Program-made: the position numbers and the translations under genes
Notes under the pieces: model-generated
The model's database searches: none
Told to the model about the DNA's origin: nothing
The model's input: the letters and a program-made list of their open reading frames with translations, nothing else
Shown: positions 1-11,257 of the stretch, piece after piece
How positions within the stretch are numbered: the stretch's first letter is position 1
Layout of the letters: the number at the start of each line of letters is the position of its first letter
Origin: Acinetobacter shaoyimingii
GTDB lineage: Bacteria > Pseudomonadota > Gammaproteobacteria > Pseudomonadales > Moraxellaceae
Direction of reading: 5' to 3'
NCBI RefSeq assembly: GCF_011578045.1
Contig: NZ_CP049801.1
Span: 3,286,001 to 3,350,000 of the forward strand
Length of the DNA stretch: 64,000 nucleotides

Positions 1-537
1 ATTATCAAAATCGACCATTTGCACATTTTTAAGCTGCCCTTGTGAGTTGGCATAATCGATATAAATATATCGTTGACCTTCACGTGTCCAATAACCTCGA
101 ACCTCGCCCAACTCAGCGACAGAACGATGACTCTTGACACTTTTCGCTTGTTCATTGGTATATGGAATCACCCATTGACTTAGAGCAAATGAAAGGATGA
201 CCAGTAATAATGCCGAGCGCATCACCCAACCGACAATTCGCCATAAGCTAATACCAGCAGCACGCATCACAATGAGTTCACTGTTAGATGCCAATGTACC
301 CAAACCAAGTATAGAACCGATTAGGGCTGAAATTGGAAGAATTTCATACAGATAGTTTGGTGCTCCCCACAAGACATAAAGTAATGCATCCCAAGCACCA
401 TAGCCATCTTTGAGGCTCCCCAATTCACCCATATAGGTAAATAAGACCTGTAATGCCGATAAGATGGCAGTTGCACCCAACATGGCGAGCGCAGTGGTTT
501 TTGTCACATGTTTGGCGACAATTCTACGTGCTAACAT
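1..537 (-). CDS. lptG: LPS export permease LptG (5' part, runs off window)
   Basis: Inner-membrane subunit of the LptB2FG ABC transporter, which extracts lipopolysaccharide from the inner membrane and feeds it to the LptC/A bridge. The 179 visible codons are open to the window edge. They begin MLARRIVAKHV, followed by hydrophobic segments and the start of the periplasmic domain, as in the LptF/LptG family. The start codon overlaps the lptF stop (TAATG), indicating translational coupling. The C-terminal half lies outside the window. LptG rather than a second LptF is inferred from its place directly downstream of lptF. Confidence 0.9.
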   Translation of the reverse strand, partial: MLARRIVAKHVTKTTALAMLGATAILSALQVLFTYMGELGSLKDGYGAWDALLYVLWGAPNYLYEILPISALIGSILGLGTLASNSELIVMRAAGISLWRIVGWVMRSALLLVILSFALSQWVIPYTNEQAKSVKSHRSVAELGEVRGYWTREGQRYIYIDYANSQGQLKNVQMVDFDN

Positions 538-1637
538 TAAGATTTCACCCGCTCAATTCGTTTCTTTAACTTCGGTGCCAATTTCTGTTTTCTTGAAAAT
601 GTTGCAGCTGCAATACCATAAACAATAAGAATGACAGGATACGCCCAAACTCCAATTTCATCTTTTGAAATACGGGTTTTTATCGCCATCAAAATAACAA
701 TTAAACTCGCAAAAATCATTAAAGCTGGAAAGAGTTTTAAATAACGCCCTTGTCTTGGTGTCACTTCAGATAAAGCAGTTGCGAGCATCAATGCCACAAT
801 GATAGAAAATGGCACAAAAATACGCCATCCTAATTCACTTGCAACAACAGGATCTTCATAAGTTCTCAAAAGCGTGCTCATTGGCAATGCTTTGACTTCA
901 CTACTCTCAAATTTAGCTTCTTTATCATTCTCTAGACGTAAACGATAAGACTCAAACTCTGTTTGTGTGTATTTCGGGCTATTTTCATGGATTTCATAAC
1001 GGCGACCTTGGGTTAAATCAACCACACTTGCGCCTTTATCTTCTGTCTCTACACGTATAGCTTCTTTTGCCAAAATCATGACATCAGGTTTGCCTTCTTT
1101 TTCAGCGCGCTGATAGAAGAATACTTCTTTTAAATTTTGACGGTCATCCGACAAAGAACCAGCGTAAATCGTGTAGGGTCCCGAGGAAATAAACTCTCTC
1201 GGTCGAACCAAATCGAAGCCAGATCGTACAGCTTGTGTGGTCGTCAGTGTCTCGAATTCACGGTTCCCCCACGGAGACAACCAGATCATAAGTACAGCTT
1301 GAACAGCCAAAAATACAATCGTGAGTGGCAACAGCAGACGAGAAAGTTGTGTTTTACTTACCCCACTCCCATTTAATACTGCCATTTCATGATCTACATA
1401 CAAACGACCAAACACCAACATTAAGCCAATAAAAAAGCCCAATGGTAGAATCAGCGTCAAAAACTCGGGTAGTCTGTATCCAATAATATTAAATAAAATG
1501 CCAACGTCTAAACGGCCTTGTGCTGCCACACCAAAGTATTTGATCAACCGCCCACCCATCATGATGAGTGTGAGTAGAGAAATGACAACGACAGAAGTCG
1601 ATAACACTTGCTTGACGAGATAACGTCTTATAATCAA
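537..1637 (-). CDS. lptF: LPS export permease LptF
   Basis: Partner permease of LptG in the LptB2FG lipopolysaccharide exporter of the inner membrane. The 366 residues show the family layout: N-terminal membrane segments (about 10-120), a large periplasmic beta-rich domain (about 130-265), then three C-terminal membrane segments. Length is normal for the family. It is the first gene of an lptF-lptG operon and is transcribed divergently from pepA across a 142-bp gap, an arrangement common in gammaproteobacteria. Confidence 0.93.
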   Translation of the reverse strand: MIIRRYLVKQVLSTSVVVISLLTLIMMGGRLIKYFGVAAQGRLDVGILFNIIGYRLPEFLTLILPLGFFIGLMLVFGRLYVDHEMAVLNGSGVSKTQLSRLLLPLTIVFLAVQAVLMIWLSPWGNREFETLTTTQAVRSGFDLVRPREFISSGPYTIYAGSLSDDRQNLKEVFFYQRAEKEGKPDVMILAKEAIRVETEDKGASVVDLTQGRRYEIHENSPKYTQTEFESYRLRLENDKEAKFESSEVKALPMSTLLRTYEDPVVASELGWRIFVPFSIIVALMLATALSEVTPRQGRYLKLFPALMIFASLIVILMAIKTRISKDEIGVWAYPVILIVYGIAAATFSRKQKLAPKLKKRIERVKS

Positions 1638-1764
1638 AGTAATCTTCCAAAACCTGTAAATTGGACAAGCACTAGTTTACCCTAATGTTAAAAATATAAA
1701 ACCTCATTGAAATTCTATCATTGGTAGTGGTTCAATGGTTTAATGATTTAAAACGTCTCTATAG

Positions 1765-3628
<1,864 letters not shown>

Positions 3629-3676
3629 TTTCAACATGTTGTATCATAAGTTTACAGTTCAATAAGGAGATGTGCG

Positions 3677-4303
3677 GTGGCACTGAATGTCGGTCAAAAT
3701 TTTAAACAGCGATGGCTCAGTGCTCCTGAGGCTGTACGCCAAGCATTTTTGGACGACTTAAACCGTGTTAGTGAACTGCTACAACCTGAGTCCAATATTC
3801 AACAATGGCTTGAAAATGACCAGCGAGCAATGCAAATTGCTCAGTTGAAAGTTGAGGAAGCTTATGCTGAAGAAAAAGCGCGTCTCATTGAGGCTGCCAG
3901 AGTACGTAAACAACTGGCCTTAGAGAAATCTTTAGCAGAAAAACGCCATCTAGAGCAGGTCAAAACACAGCAACTTCTCCAAGATGAAGTGCAACAATAC
4001 CAGCATCAAACAGAAAAACTTCAGCATCTTCGTCATGATATCGATGCTGAGATAGCTGAATATAGCCAACGTTATAGCAAAAACCCAGATCAACCCGCAG
4101 TTGATTATTCACGTGGGCATTTTTTAGTGACTGATACTGAAATACATACTGAACTGGACAGCATTCGCTTACGACTTGAGTTGGAAGCTGAAACTCAGAT
4201 TGAGGAAGCTGTAACAGCATTTAGAAATAAATTGATTCAATCTGCTAAGGAAGAAATTGATTATATTTTAAAAAATTCAGATTTGGTTGCTTCCACAAAA
4301 TAG
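3677..4303 (+). CDS. hypothetical coiled-coil protein
   Basis: A 208-residue protein of unknown function. It is almost entirely charged and helical, rich in Glu, Gln, Lys and Ala, with a long predicted coiled coil at about residues 50-140. It has no membrane segment or signal peptide, so it is probably cytosolic. The start is GTG at 3677, chosen because AAGGAG lies 7 bp upstream. It follows holC by 48 bp and ends just before a strong terminator, so it may be the last gene of the pepA-holC unit. I do not recognise a named family. Confidence 0.75.
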   Translation: MALNVGQNFKQRWLSAPEAVRQAFLDDLNRVSELLQPESNIQQWLENDQRAMQIAQLKVEEAYAEEKARLIEAARVRKQLALEKSLAEKRHLEQVKTQQLLQDEVQQYQHQTEKLQHLRHDIDAEIAEYSQRYSKNPDQPAVDYSRGHFLVTDTEIHTELDSIRLRLELEAETQIEEAVTAFRNKLIQSAKEEIDYILKNSDLVASTK

Positions 4304-4330
4304 TCAATATGATTTAAATCAATCGATTCA

Positions 4331-4353
4331 AAAAACCCCAACATGGGGTTTTT
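4331..4353. terminator. bidirectional intrinsic terminator
   Basis: Perfect 10-bp inverted repeat AAAAACCCCA / TGGGGTTTTT with a 3-nt loop. It ends the pepA-holC-coiled-coil unit and may also serve the converging dedA gene. Confidence 0.85.
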
Positions 4354-4434
4354 ATCATTGATGTATAGAAATAAAGTTTATTCTATTGAGTATTCAGAAT
4401 ACATAGATTGAATCTAAAGAAATTTCAAAAAAAC

Positions 4435-4986
4435 TCAGAAGAAATCTATAATGGATGACACCAAATTACCCGTTCCATAACCAATTGCAAGTAGAAGTGT
4501 TATCCAAATCCAGCCACCTAAGACGTTATACAACATAAAACTGGCATAACTCATATAGCCAGAACCAGCTGCAAATGGTGCAATTGAGCGCATAAAAGGA
4601 ATAAACCGAGCCATCATAATCGTCTTACCACCATGCTTTTCAAAATATGCTGTGGTTTTATCAATATATTCGGGTTTAAACCATCGAGGATGCCTTCTAA
4701 AGAATTTAAGCCCCAGCACACGCCCAGTATGATAATTAATGGTATAACCTAGCACGGCGGCAATAAACAACAGCACACCCATATAATGCAAATGGATCAA
4801 TGCTGTGGTTGAACACAAAGCACCAATGGCTATGAGCAAGCTATCGCCAGGAAGAAAAAATAGAAAGACTGAGCCGGTTTCACCCAGAATGATTAAAAAC
4901 AGAATGGCGTAAATCCAAAGACCATAAGTTTCTAAGAGAGTCGGTAAAAGCTGTTCCAAATGCAGCAAAAAATCAATCATTACCAC
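4435..4986 (-). CDS. DedA/SNARE-associated family membrane protein
   Basis: Polytopic inner-membrane protein of the DedA (VTT domain) family; members are linked to lipid flipping, proton-motive-force maintenance and envelope homeostasis. The 183 residues contain the conserved stretch FFLPGDSLL near residue 45 and the arginine-bearing motif RFIPFMRSIAPFAAG near residue 125, both typical of the family. Four to five hydrophobic segments are visible. It is monocistronic, convergent with the upstream coiled-coil gene. The substrate cannot be told from sequence. Confidence 0.88.
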   Translation of the reverse strand: MVMIDFLLHLEQLLPTLLETYGLWIYAILFLIILGETGSVFLFFLPGDSLLIAIGALCSTTALIHLHYMGVLLFIAAVLGYTINYHTGRVLGLKFFRRHPRWFKPEYIDKTTAYFEKHGGKTIMMARFIPFMRSIAPFAAGSGYMSYASFMLYNVLGGWIWITLLLAIGYGTGNLVSSIIDFF

Positions 4987-5049
4987 GTATCCGCTGCATG
5001 TTGTTTCTCCTACATCTTGCTTTCATCAGTTAAAACGCAACATTTCGCC

Positions 5050-5078
5050 AAAATAAAACAGCCTAATAAATTAGGCTG
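5050..5078 (-). terminator. intrinsic terminator of the ribE operon
   Basis: Hairpin CAGCCTAA-TAAA-TTAGGCTG at 5059-5078. On the minus strand it is followed by a T-rich tract (plus-strand A-rich 5050-5058), placed 21 bp after the ribE stop. Confidence 0.8.
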
Positions 5079-5098
5079 CGCGCTATTCTAGACCCTTT

Positions 5099-5758
5099 TT
5101 ACCGCAAAAATCCATTCGCAGCTAAAAATTCCATGCTCAGTTTAGATTCTGGTTTCTGTTCGGCGGCTTTATCACCTAACAACAATCGCTCGATATATCG
5201 TGCTAAAACATCAACTTCTAGGTTAACTTGCGTCCCCGTTTTCCATGTGCCAATGTTGGTTCTTTCCGCTGTATGAGGAATCAGATTTAAGCTTAAAATA
5301 TTTCCACGCAAGTGGTTAATGGTCAAACTAATACCATCTACAGTGACCGAACCTTTTTCAGCAAGGTATTTTGCAATTTCTACAGGTGCAGTCACTTCAA
5401 AATATAAAGACCGTGCATCTTGGCGAACCACAGTAATTTCACCCACTGCATCCACATGTCCACTGACAATATGACCGCCAAAGCGAGTAGTCGGCAACAT
5501 GGCTTTCTCGACATTCACGGGCTGACCAACTTTCCATTGGCCCAATGTCGTACGTTTTAAACTTTCACGAGACACATCTGCTGCATACCAGTTGTCGCCC
5601 CAATCGATTACAGTAAGACAGATACCATTGGTGGCAATGGAGTCACCTAAGTGAACATCAGACATATCTAAGTCAGTTTGAATGCGTAAGCGAACATCTC
5701 CACCCACATTTTGCAAACTTTCAACCTTGCCTAAACTTTCAATAATACCTGTGAACAT
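5099..5758 (-). CDS. ribE: riboflavin synthase, alpha subunit
   Basis: Last step of riboflavin synthesis: dismutation of two 6,7-dimethyl-8-ribityllumazine molecules. The 219 residues begin MFTGIIESLG, the family hallmark, and contain two lumazine-binding repeats (about 1-97 and 98-200), with SGHVDAVG near residue 99 and a second SLTIN motif near 148. It is the last gene of an nrdR-ribD-methyltransferase-ribE unit and sits 64 bp after the methyltransferase. It is called ribC in some genomes. Confidence 0.95.
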   Translation of the reverse strand: MFTGIIESLGKVESLQNVGGDVRLRIQTDLDMSDVHLGDSIATNGICLTVIDWGDNWYAADVSRESLKRTTLGQWKVGQPVNVEKAMLPTTRFGGHIVSGHVDAVGEITVVRQDARSLYFEVTAPVEIAKYLAEKGSVTVDGISLTINHLRGNILSLNLIPHTAERTNIGTWKTGTQVNLEVDVLARYIERLLLGDKAAEQKPESKLSMEFLAANGFLR

Positions 5759-5822
5759 AACTGTGTCTCAAAATGCAATTTAGGAGCCATTCAAGCATGG
5801 CTTTTATACTTGAGGCATCTTT

Positions 5823-7118
5823 TTACCACAAATCTAATTGTGTAGCGACACCTGTTGTATCTACACCACCCAACTCAGCATAGTGATGTAATTGACCTAA
5901 TAACTGGCGAATCGGAGGTCCAGATTTGGCGTGTGTGTCGGTAATTACAATAAACTCAAGTACACGCGCGCGTTCAGACTGGCGTTGCTTGCTGACACGA
6001 TAACGCGGTACATCTTGGGTCAATAAGGTGACGCGTCCACGTTCCAAATTGGCTTTCAGCAAATCACCTGCTTCAATATTTCCATCCGTTGAATAACTGG
6101 TCAAAATATACCGAGCATTAATGGTTTGTAATAACTTTTCATAGGCTTCTTTGGCATGTTTTGAAGAGTTATAAGGACTTGGACGCTCTTTACGCCATGC
6201 ACGGTCAATCCCGCTCTTATAGCCTTTGGTATCTGGCGTCGGTAAATCAACTTGATCCCAAAGCGTTAAAGCATTCAGTACATGATAATTACTGCTATAG
6301 GCATGCTGATTATAAGGCGGATCTAAATAGGCAATATCCACCTCAAATCCACTCATTTGACTCGCTAAGTGTTGTGCATCGACACACCACATTTCTGCCA
6401 TAGGTACTTTAGGGTCACCGATCTCACAAAAACGGCTCGGAGTTAACCACAACAGAGACTCAATTCGTTCTAATGCTGTTTGCGTTTTACCGCCCCAACC
6501 ATGGTGGAAACTTTTAAATACACCACTGGTATTACTGACAAAACTGGCTGAATATAAAAGTGGTGATAACAAAGCACTCATTTCAACATCATCAATTGCA
6601 CCCTGAGCTTGCCAAGCTGCAATTTGTTGACGAATGGCATCTATGCGCATTCCATTACGGCGCTTAAAGAATAATCGATCACGCGTCGGATCATAAATTT
6701 CATCATTACGCGGACATAAATTATGTGTCACCCACCCTTTCACTTCAGGTAAACGGTTCAAATAATCAATGGCTTTTTGATACCCACCCAACTCTTTAAA
6801 TGCTGGTGCGTCAGTACACGATAAAATCGCATTGTTGAGTGCATGACTATAAGGTTCCCAGTCATTGGCAATCACACGATAGCCATTTTGACGAGCCAGT
6901 CGTGAAACGACACCACTACCTGCAAAGAAATCAGCAAATATCGGTGCTCGTCCCTTTCCAGTATTGTTGAGTGTCCCCGTACTCTCTAATGCTTCTAAAA
7001 TCAAATGCAACAAACGGCGTTTATTGCCTAAATAGGGTACCAATTGATTAAATAAGTACTCATCTGTGGTGCGTGCTGCATGACGACGTTTATGGTAAAC
7101 CGTAGACTCTGAATTCAT
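5823..7118 (-). CDS. orphan DNA adenine-N6 methyltransferase (D12-like)
   Basis: Probable site-specific DNA N6-adenine methyltransferase of 431 residues. Visible motifs: VPYLGNKRRLL (27-37), the AdoMet-binding FAGSG (65-69), and catalytic DPPY (266-269) followed by NQHAYSSNYH. The motif order is that of the D12/alpha class. No restriction endonuclease gene is adjacent, so it looks solitary. Its start overlaps the ribD stop by 4 bp (ATGA), placing it inside the riboflavin operon. From memory it resembles the Acinetobacter baumannii methyltransferase AamA (A1S_0222); the recognition sequence cannot be read from the protein. Confidence 0.85.
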   Translation of the reverse strand: MNSESTVYHKRRHAARTTDEYLFNQLVPYLGNKRRLLHLILEALESTGTLNNTGKGRAPIFADFFAGSGVVSRLARQNGYRVIANDWEPYSHALNNAILSCTDAPAFKELGGYQKAIDYLNRLPEVKGWVTHNLCPRNDEIYDPTRDRLFFKRRNGMRIDAIRQQIAAWQAQGAIDDVEMSALLSPLLYSASFVSNTSGVFKSFHHGWGGKTQTALERIESLLWLTPSRFCEIGDPKVPMAEMWCVDAQHLASQMSGFEVDIAYLDPPYNQHAYSSNYHVLNALTLWDQVDLPTPDTKGYKSGIDRAWRKERPSPYNSSKHAKEAYEKLLQTINARYILTSYSTDGNIEAGDLLKANLERGRVTLLTQDVPRYRVSKQRQSERARVLEFIVITDTHAKSGPPIRQLLGQLHHYAELGGVDTTGVATQLDLW

Positions 7119-8212
7119 ACTGACTCTTGAGAAGGGATAAGCTTCAAGCGAATATCATCTCCGATTTGAGTGACTTCTTTTAACTTGAACCGAAGTTGTT
7201 CTGTCATACTGACAAAGTCAGCATTGAACATGGCACGTGCGGATTGACCAAGGAATGTTGGTGCAACATAACTGATGAGTTCATCGACTAAATTTTCTTT
7301 TAAAAATGCAGTAGACAATGTTGCTCCCGCTTCGATCAATACATCATAAATTTGAAAATCTTTAAGCGTTTTCAACACATCTTTTAAAGATTGGACATCC
7401 AACTGAACCACACCCAATCTAGCAAGTTCTGAACGGAAAGGACCCATCACCATCACGGTTTCAGGATTCTGTAAAATTTTTGCCGTTAGAGGTAGTCGAC
7501 CTTGGCGATCTAAAATAACACGTTTAGGTTGCACAATTTGTTCTAGATTTGCATGTTGTAGTTCACGGACATTCAATAGGCAATCGTCTGCTAGAACTGT
7601 TTCAATCCCTGTAATGACTGCGCCAGATATAGCACGCCAATGCTGTACATCACGTCTAGCTTCTGGTCCTGTAATCCATTTTGATTCACCTGATGCCATT
7701 GCAGTTCGACCATCGAGGCTTGAAGCAACTTTTAAACGAACATAAGGTAAACCTGTCGACATGGCTTTTAAAAAACCTAAATTCAGTTGCTTCGCTTCTT
7801 CTTCACAAACACCCACGATCACATCAATGCCTGCTTGCTTTAGAATTTCGACGCCTTTCCCTGCAACCAAAGGATTAGGGTCTGAACACGCCACCACAAC
7901 TTTTGCCACACCAGCTTCAACTAAACCTTTGGCACAAGGCGGCGTACGTCCATAATGCGCACAAGGTTCAAGTGTTACATAGGCTGTAGCACCTTGAGCT
8001 AAATCACCGGCTTGACGCAGTGCAAATACTTCAGCATGTGGTTGACCTGCTTGAGGATGAAAACCTTCACCCACCACTTGACCGTCTTTAACGATCACAC
8101 AACCCACATTGGGATTTGGACGAGTTGAATATTGTCCCTGCTGAGCCAATACAATCGCACGTTGCATCCAAACTTGATGTTCTTGGATGAGCTGTTGATT
8201 TAACTCAGACAT
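7115..8212 (-). CDS. ribD: bifunctional riboflavin deaminase/reductase RibD
   Basis: Catalyses two successive steps of riboflavin synthesis: deamination of the diaminopyrimidine and NADPH reduction of the ribosyl side chain. The N-terminal deaminase carries the zinc motifs HAEV (59-62) and PCAHYGRTPPC (83-93). The reductase domain occupies about residues 155-360. Length of 365 is normal. The gene is 43 bp after nrdR and overlaps the methyltransferase by 4 bp. Confidence 0.95.
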   Translation of the reverse strand: MSELNQQLIQEHQVWMQRAIVLAQQGQYSTRPNPNVGCVIVKDGQVVGEGFHPQAGQPHAEVFALRQAGDLAQGATAYVTLEPCAHYGRTPPCAKGLVEAGVAKVVVACSDPNPLVAGKGVEILKQAGIDVIVGVCEEEAKQLNLGFLKAMSTGLPYVRLKVASSLDGRTAMASGESKWITGPEARRDVQHWRAISGAVITGIETVLADDCLLNVRELQHANLEQIVQPKRVILDRQGRLPLTAKILQNPETVMVMGPFRSELARLGVVQLDVQSLKDVLKTLKDFQIYDVLIEAGATLSTAFLKENLVDELISYVAPTFLGQSARAMFNADFVSMTEQLRFKLKEVTQIGDDIRLKLIPSQESV

Positions 8213-8255
8213 ATATTTCTCAAGTAAAAACCTTAAAAAGAAAAAGCAGAATTAA

Positions 8256-8720
8256 TTAGTAATCCTGACCACGATGTTGCATTTGTTCAATCTGACGTCG
8301 AAATGCTTCAACATCTTGGAAGTCTTGATAAACCGAGGCAAAGCGAACATAGGCAACATGATCTAAAGCAAACAGTGCTTGCATCACGATTTCACCAATC
8401 GTACGAGAACGAACATCACGTTCACCGAGTCGGCGTATTTGCAGTTGAATATCACTCACGACAGCTTCAATTTGTTCTTGAGTCACTGGTCTCTTTTGTA
8501 GCGCATGCATAAGCGAACGACGCAATTTTGCTTCGTCATAAGGTTCATTTTTACCATCTGACTTCGTGACACGAGGCATCACCACTTCAAAACTTTCAAA
8601 GGTGGTAAACCGCTCATTACAACTAATACATTCACGACGACGACGTATTTGACAACCTTCAGCAGCGAGCCGCGAGTCGATGACTTTACTATCAGGGGCA
8701 TTGCAAAATGGACAGTGCAT
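8256..8720 (-). CDS. nrdR: transcriptional repressor NrdR
   Basis: Nucleotide-sensing repressor of ribonucleotide reductase genes. The 154 residues begin with a zinc ribbon (C3, C6, C31, C34) followed by an ATP-cone domain (about 48-138), the family's fixed layout. First gene of the unit leading into ribD, an arrangement widespread in proteobacteria. Confidence 0.95.
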   Translation of the reverse strand: MHCPFCNAPDSKVIDSRLAAEGCQIRRRRECISCNERFTTFESFEVVMPRVTKSDGKNEPYDEAKLRRSLMHALQKRPVTQEQIEAVVSDIQLQIRRLGERDVRSRTIGEIVMQALFALDHVAYVRFASVYQDFQDVEAFRRQIEQMQHRGQDY

Positions 8721-8800
8721 AGCAGTTTAATTGAACAATTTGTGTATTCCTTAGTGTAGCAAAAATATATTCGATTGTTGAGCATTACGCAATATATAGA

Positions 8801-8827
8801 AAAAAAACAGCCCATATGGGCTGTTTT
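8801..8827 (-). terminator. intrinsic terminator after amtB
   Basis: Palindrome at 8804-8827 (AAAACAGCCCAT / ATGGGCTGTTTT) with a T-run on the minus strand, 30 bp beyond the amtB stop. Confidence 0.82.
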
Positions 8828-8856
8828 ATACAATATATTGATTTCGTTTTTGGATA

Positions 8857-10257
8857 TTACTCGATACGTTCGCCATGTTGACTTAAATCAAGACCCATCC
8901 GTTCATCGTCAGATTCAACACGGATACCAATCACAAGATCAATCACTTTAAGAATAATGAAAGTGAGGACTGCAGAGTATGCAATTGTTGCCAATACACC
9001 TTCTACTTGTACCCATAATTGTTTCATGACATCAGCCGGTGCAGCGTCGCCCATAATGAAAGGGCTTGCAAAGAAAGCTGTGAGGATTGCACCCACAATA
9101 CCACCGACACCATGTAGACCGAATGCATCTAAAGAATCGTCTGCTTTTAAAGCACGTTTCAAAGCAGTAATACCCCAGAAACATACAACGCCACCAATTA
9201 GACCCATCGCTAAAGCGCCGCCTACAGTGACATAACCAGCAGCAGGTGTAATCACCACTAAACCAGCAACCGCACCAGAAGCACCGCCTAAGATAGAAGC
9301 TTTACCACGTACGATTTTCTCAGTAATTAACCATGCAATCGCTGCCGCAGCTGCTGCAACTTGAGTGACGACAAGCGCATAACCCGCAGAGCCATTCGCA
9401 CCAAGGGCAGAACCGCCGTTGAAGCCAAACCAACCAACCCAAACTAAACTTGCACCGACAACGGTCAATGTTAAGTTATGTGGCGCCATGGATTCTTTGC
9501 CGAGTCCCATACGTTTGCCCAGCATATACGCCGCAACAAGACCTGCAACACCAGAGTTAATATGAACGACTGTACCACCTGCGAAATCGAGTGCACCATC
9601 GTTACCTAACCAACCACCACCCCATACCCAATGTGTAATTGGAGCATAAACGATAATTGACCAAACGGTAATGAAAGCGACAAATGCACCAAACTTCATA
9701 CGTTCAGCAATAGAACCTGTGATGATGGCAACGGTAATAATCGCAAAAGTCATTTGGAAAATAACAAATAGAATTTCTGGAATACTTCCAGACAAGGCAT
9801 CAGTGGTAATCCCTGAGAGCATGAATTTATCTAAACCACCGATAAATGAATTACCTTCACCAAATGCTAAGGTATAACCCAATGCAACCCATGTAATACT
9901 CACGACAGCAGCTGCAACGAAGCTATGTGCCATTGTACTGAGGACGTTTTTCTTACGAACCATACCGCCGTAAAATAATGCGAGACCTGGAATAGTCATC
10001 AGAAGCACTAATGCAGTTGATACCAAGATCCAAGCTGTATCACCTGTATCTAATTTTGCTTCTTCTTCAGCAGGTGCTGTTGTTTCAGCTGGAGCAGGTG
10101 CCGCAGCTTCTGTAGAATTTGGTGAAGATGCTTCTGCGGCACTTGCCACAACCACATCTTCTGTAGGAGTTGGTTCTGATACCGCGCTTTCTGCCCAAGC
10201 AACAGAACCACCTAAAAGTGCGCCAGATAGACTCAGCGCAAGTAGCATTTTTTTCAT
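8857..10257 (-). CDS. amtB: ammonium transporter AmtB
   Basis: Inner-membrane ammonium channel, gated by PII protein. The 466 residues start with a signal-like hydrophobic segment and an Ala/Glu/Pro-rich stretch (about 20-68), then 11 membrane segments. The family region FYGGMVRKKNVLSTMAHSF is visible near residues 94-112. Downstream of glnK by 66 bp, forming the classic glnK-amtB operon. The acidic, proline-rich N-terminal spacer is longer than in E. coli AmtB. Confidence 0.95.
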   Translation of the reverse strand: MKKMLLALSLSGALLGGSVAWAESAVSEPTPTEDVVVASAAEASSPNSTEAAAPAPAETTAPAEEEAKLDTGDTAWILVSTALVLLMTIPGLALFYGGMVRKKNVLSTMAHSFVAAAVVSITWVALGYTLAFGEGNSFIGGLDKFMLSGITTDALSGSIPEILFVIFQMTFAIITVAIITGSIAERMKFGAFVAFITVWSIIVYAPITHWVWGGGWLGNDGALDFAGGTVVHINSGVAGLVAAYMLGKRMGLGKESMAPHNLTLTVVGASLVWVGWFGFNGGSALGANGSAGYALVVTQVAAAAAAIAWLITEKIVRGKASILGGASGAVAGLVVITPAAGYVTVGGALAMGLIGGVVCFWGITALKRALKADDSLDAFGLHGVGGIVGAILTAFFASPFIMGDAAPADVMKQLWVQVEGVLATIAYSAVLTFIILKVIDLVIGIRVESDDERMGLDLSQHGERIE

Positions 10258-10323
10258 TCGTATCCCCCAACCTATTTTTTTGCGAGTTATGCGCTACTCA
10301 GCAAACTTCATGCCAATTAAAAA

Positions 10324-10683
<360 letters not shown>

Positions 10684-10702
10684 TCACCAGTAAGGTTTTA
10701 TG

Positions 10703-10719
10703 TTCAAATTTCATGCCAA
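10703..10719 (-). promoter_or_regulatory. weak candidate sigma-54 promoter of glnK-amtB
   Basis: Minus strand reads TTGGCATGAAATTTGAA, a -24 GG separated by exactly 10 nt from a -12 G. It would start transcription about 30 bp before the glnK ATG. The -12 element is GA instead of the nearly invariant GC, so the call is tentative. Confidence 0.35.
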
Positions 10720-10943
10720 AACTTCATAATGGTTGGGGACGATTAATCCGTTCAGGCATGATTTATATTTATACCCTATTTTATAAGGGATAATTAGACT
10801 AAGTTCTAAAAAATCGTACAATTTTTTCATGGAAATTTCTGGGGCATTGATCGAATTTATCTATGTTATTGAATGAATGCTATGGACAGTAGACGGGTGA
10901 TGCTCCACAATTTAGACGTTATTTATCGATATTCGGATTTTTT

Positions 10944-11168
10944 ATGATTGAGACACTTTTACAAGCGATCATGGAGCAACTAGATCAACCCAAAAAAGAT
11001 CTAGAACATAACCTTCGCGCACTGTTAATGGAAACAGTCACCAAGATGGATTTAGTGTCTAAAGACGAACTTGATCGTCAAAAGATTGCTTTAGACAATG
11101 CCAATGAACGTTTAATCGAACTTCAAAATCAAATTAAAAGTTTAGAGGCACTGATTCAGCAAAAATGA
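10944..11168 (+). CDS. ubiK: ubiquinone biosynthesis accessory factor UbiK (BMFP family)
   Basis: Small coiled-coil protein of 74 residues of the BMFP/YqiC family. UbiK assists the soluble Ubi complex in aerobic ubiquinone synthesis and binds lipid. Family features: short amphipathic N-terminus, a central MDLVSKDELDRQK motif (residues 36-48) and a C-terminal heptad-repeat helix. It lies 89 bp upstream of comM, an order seen in other gammaproteobacteria. Confidence 0.82.
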   Translation: MIETLLQAIMEQLDQPKKDLEHNLRALLMETVTKMDLVSKDELDRQKIALDNANERLIELQNQIKSLEALIQQK

Positions 11169-11257
11169 GCTAAATTGCATCATTTTTGTGCAACAACATT
11201 CCAATAATGATTAAAAATAAAGCATTTTTATAAATAAAAAGAAAAGTGGTACAAAAA

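Noticed and set aside
8579..8833. Minus-strand ORF overlapping nrdR and the amtB terminator
   Set aside because: Lies in another frame of nrdR and runs through a terminator; no family features.
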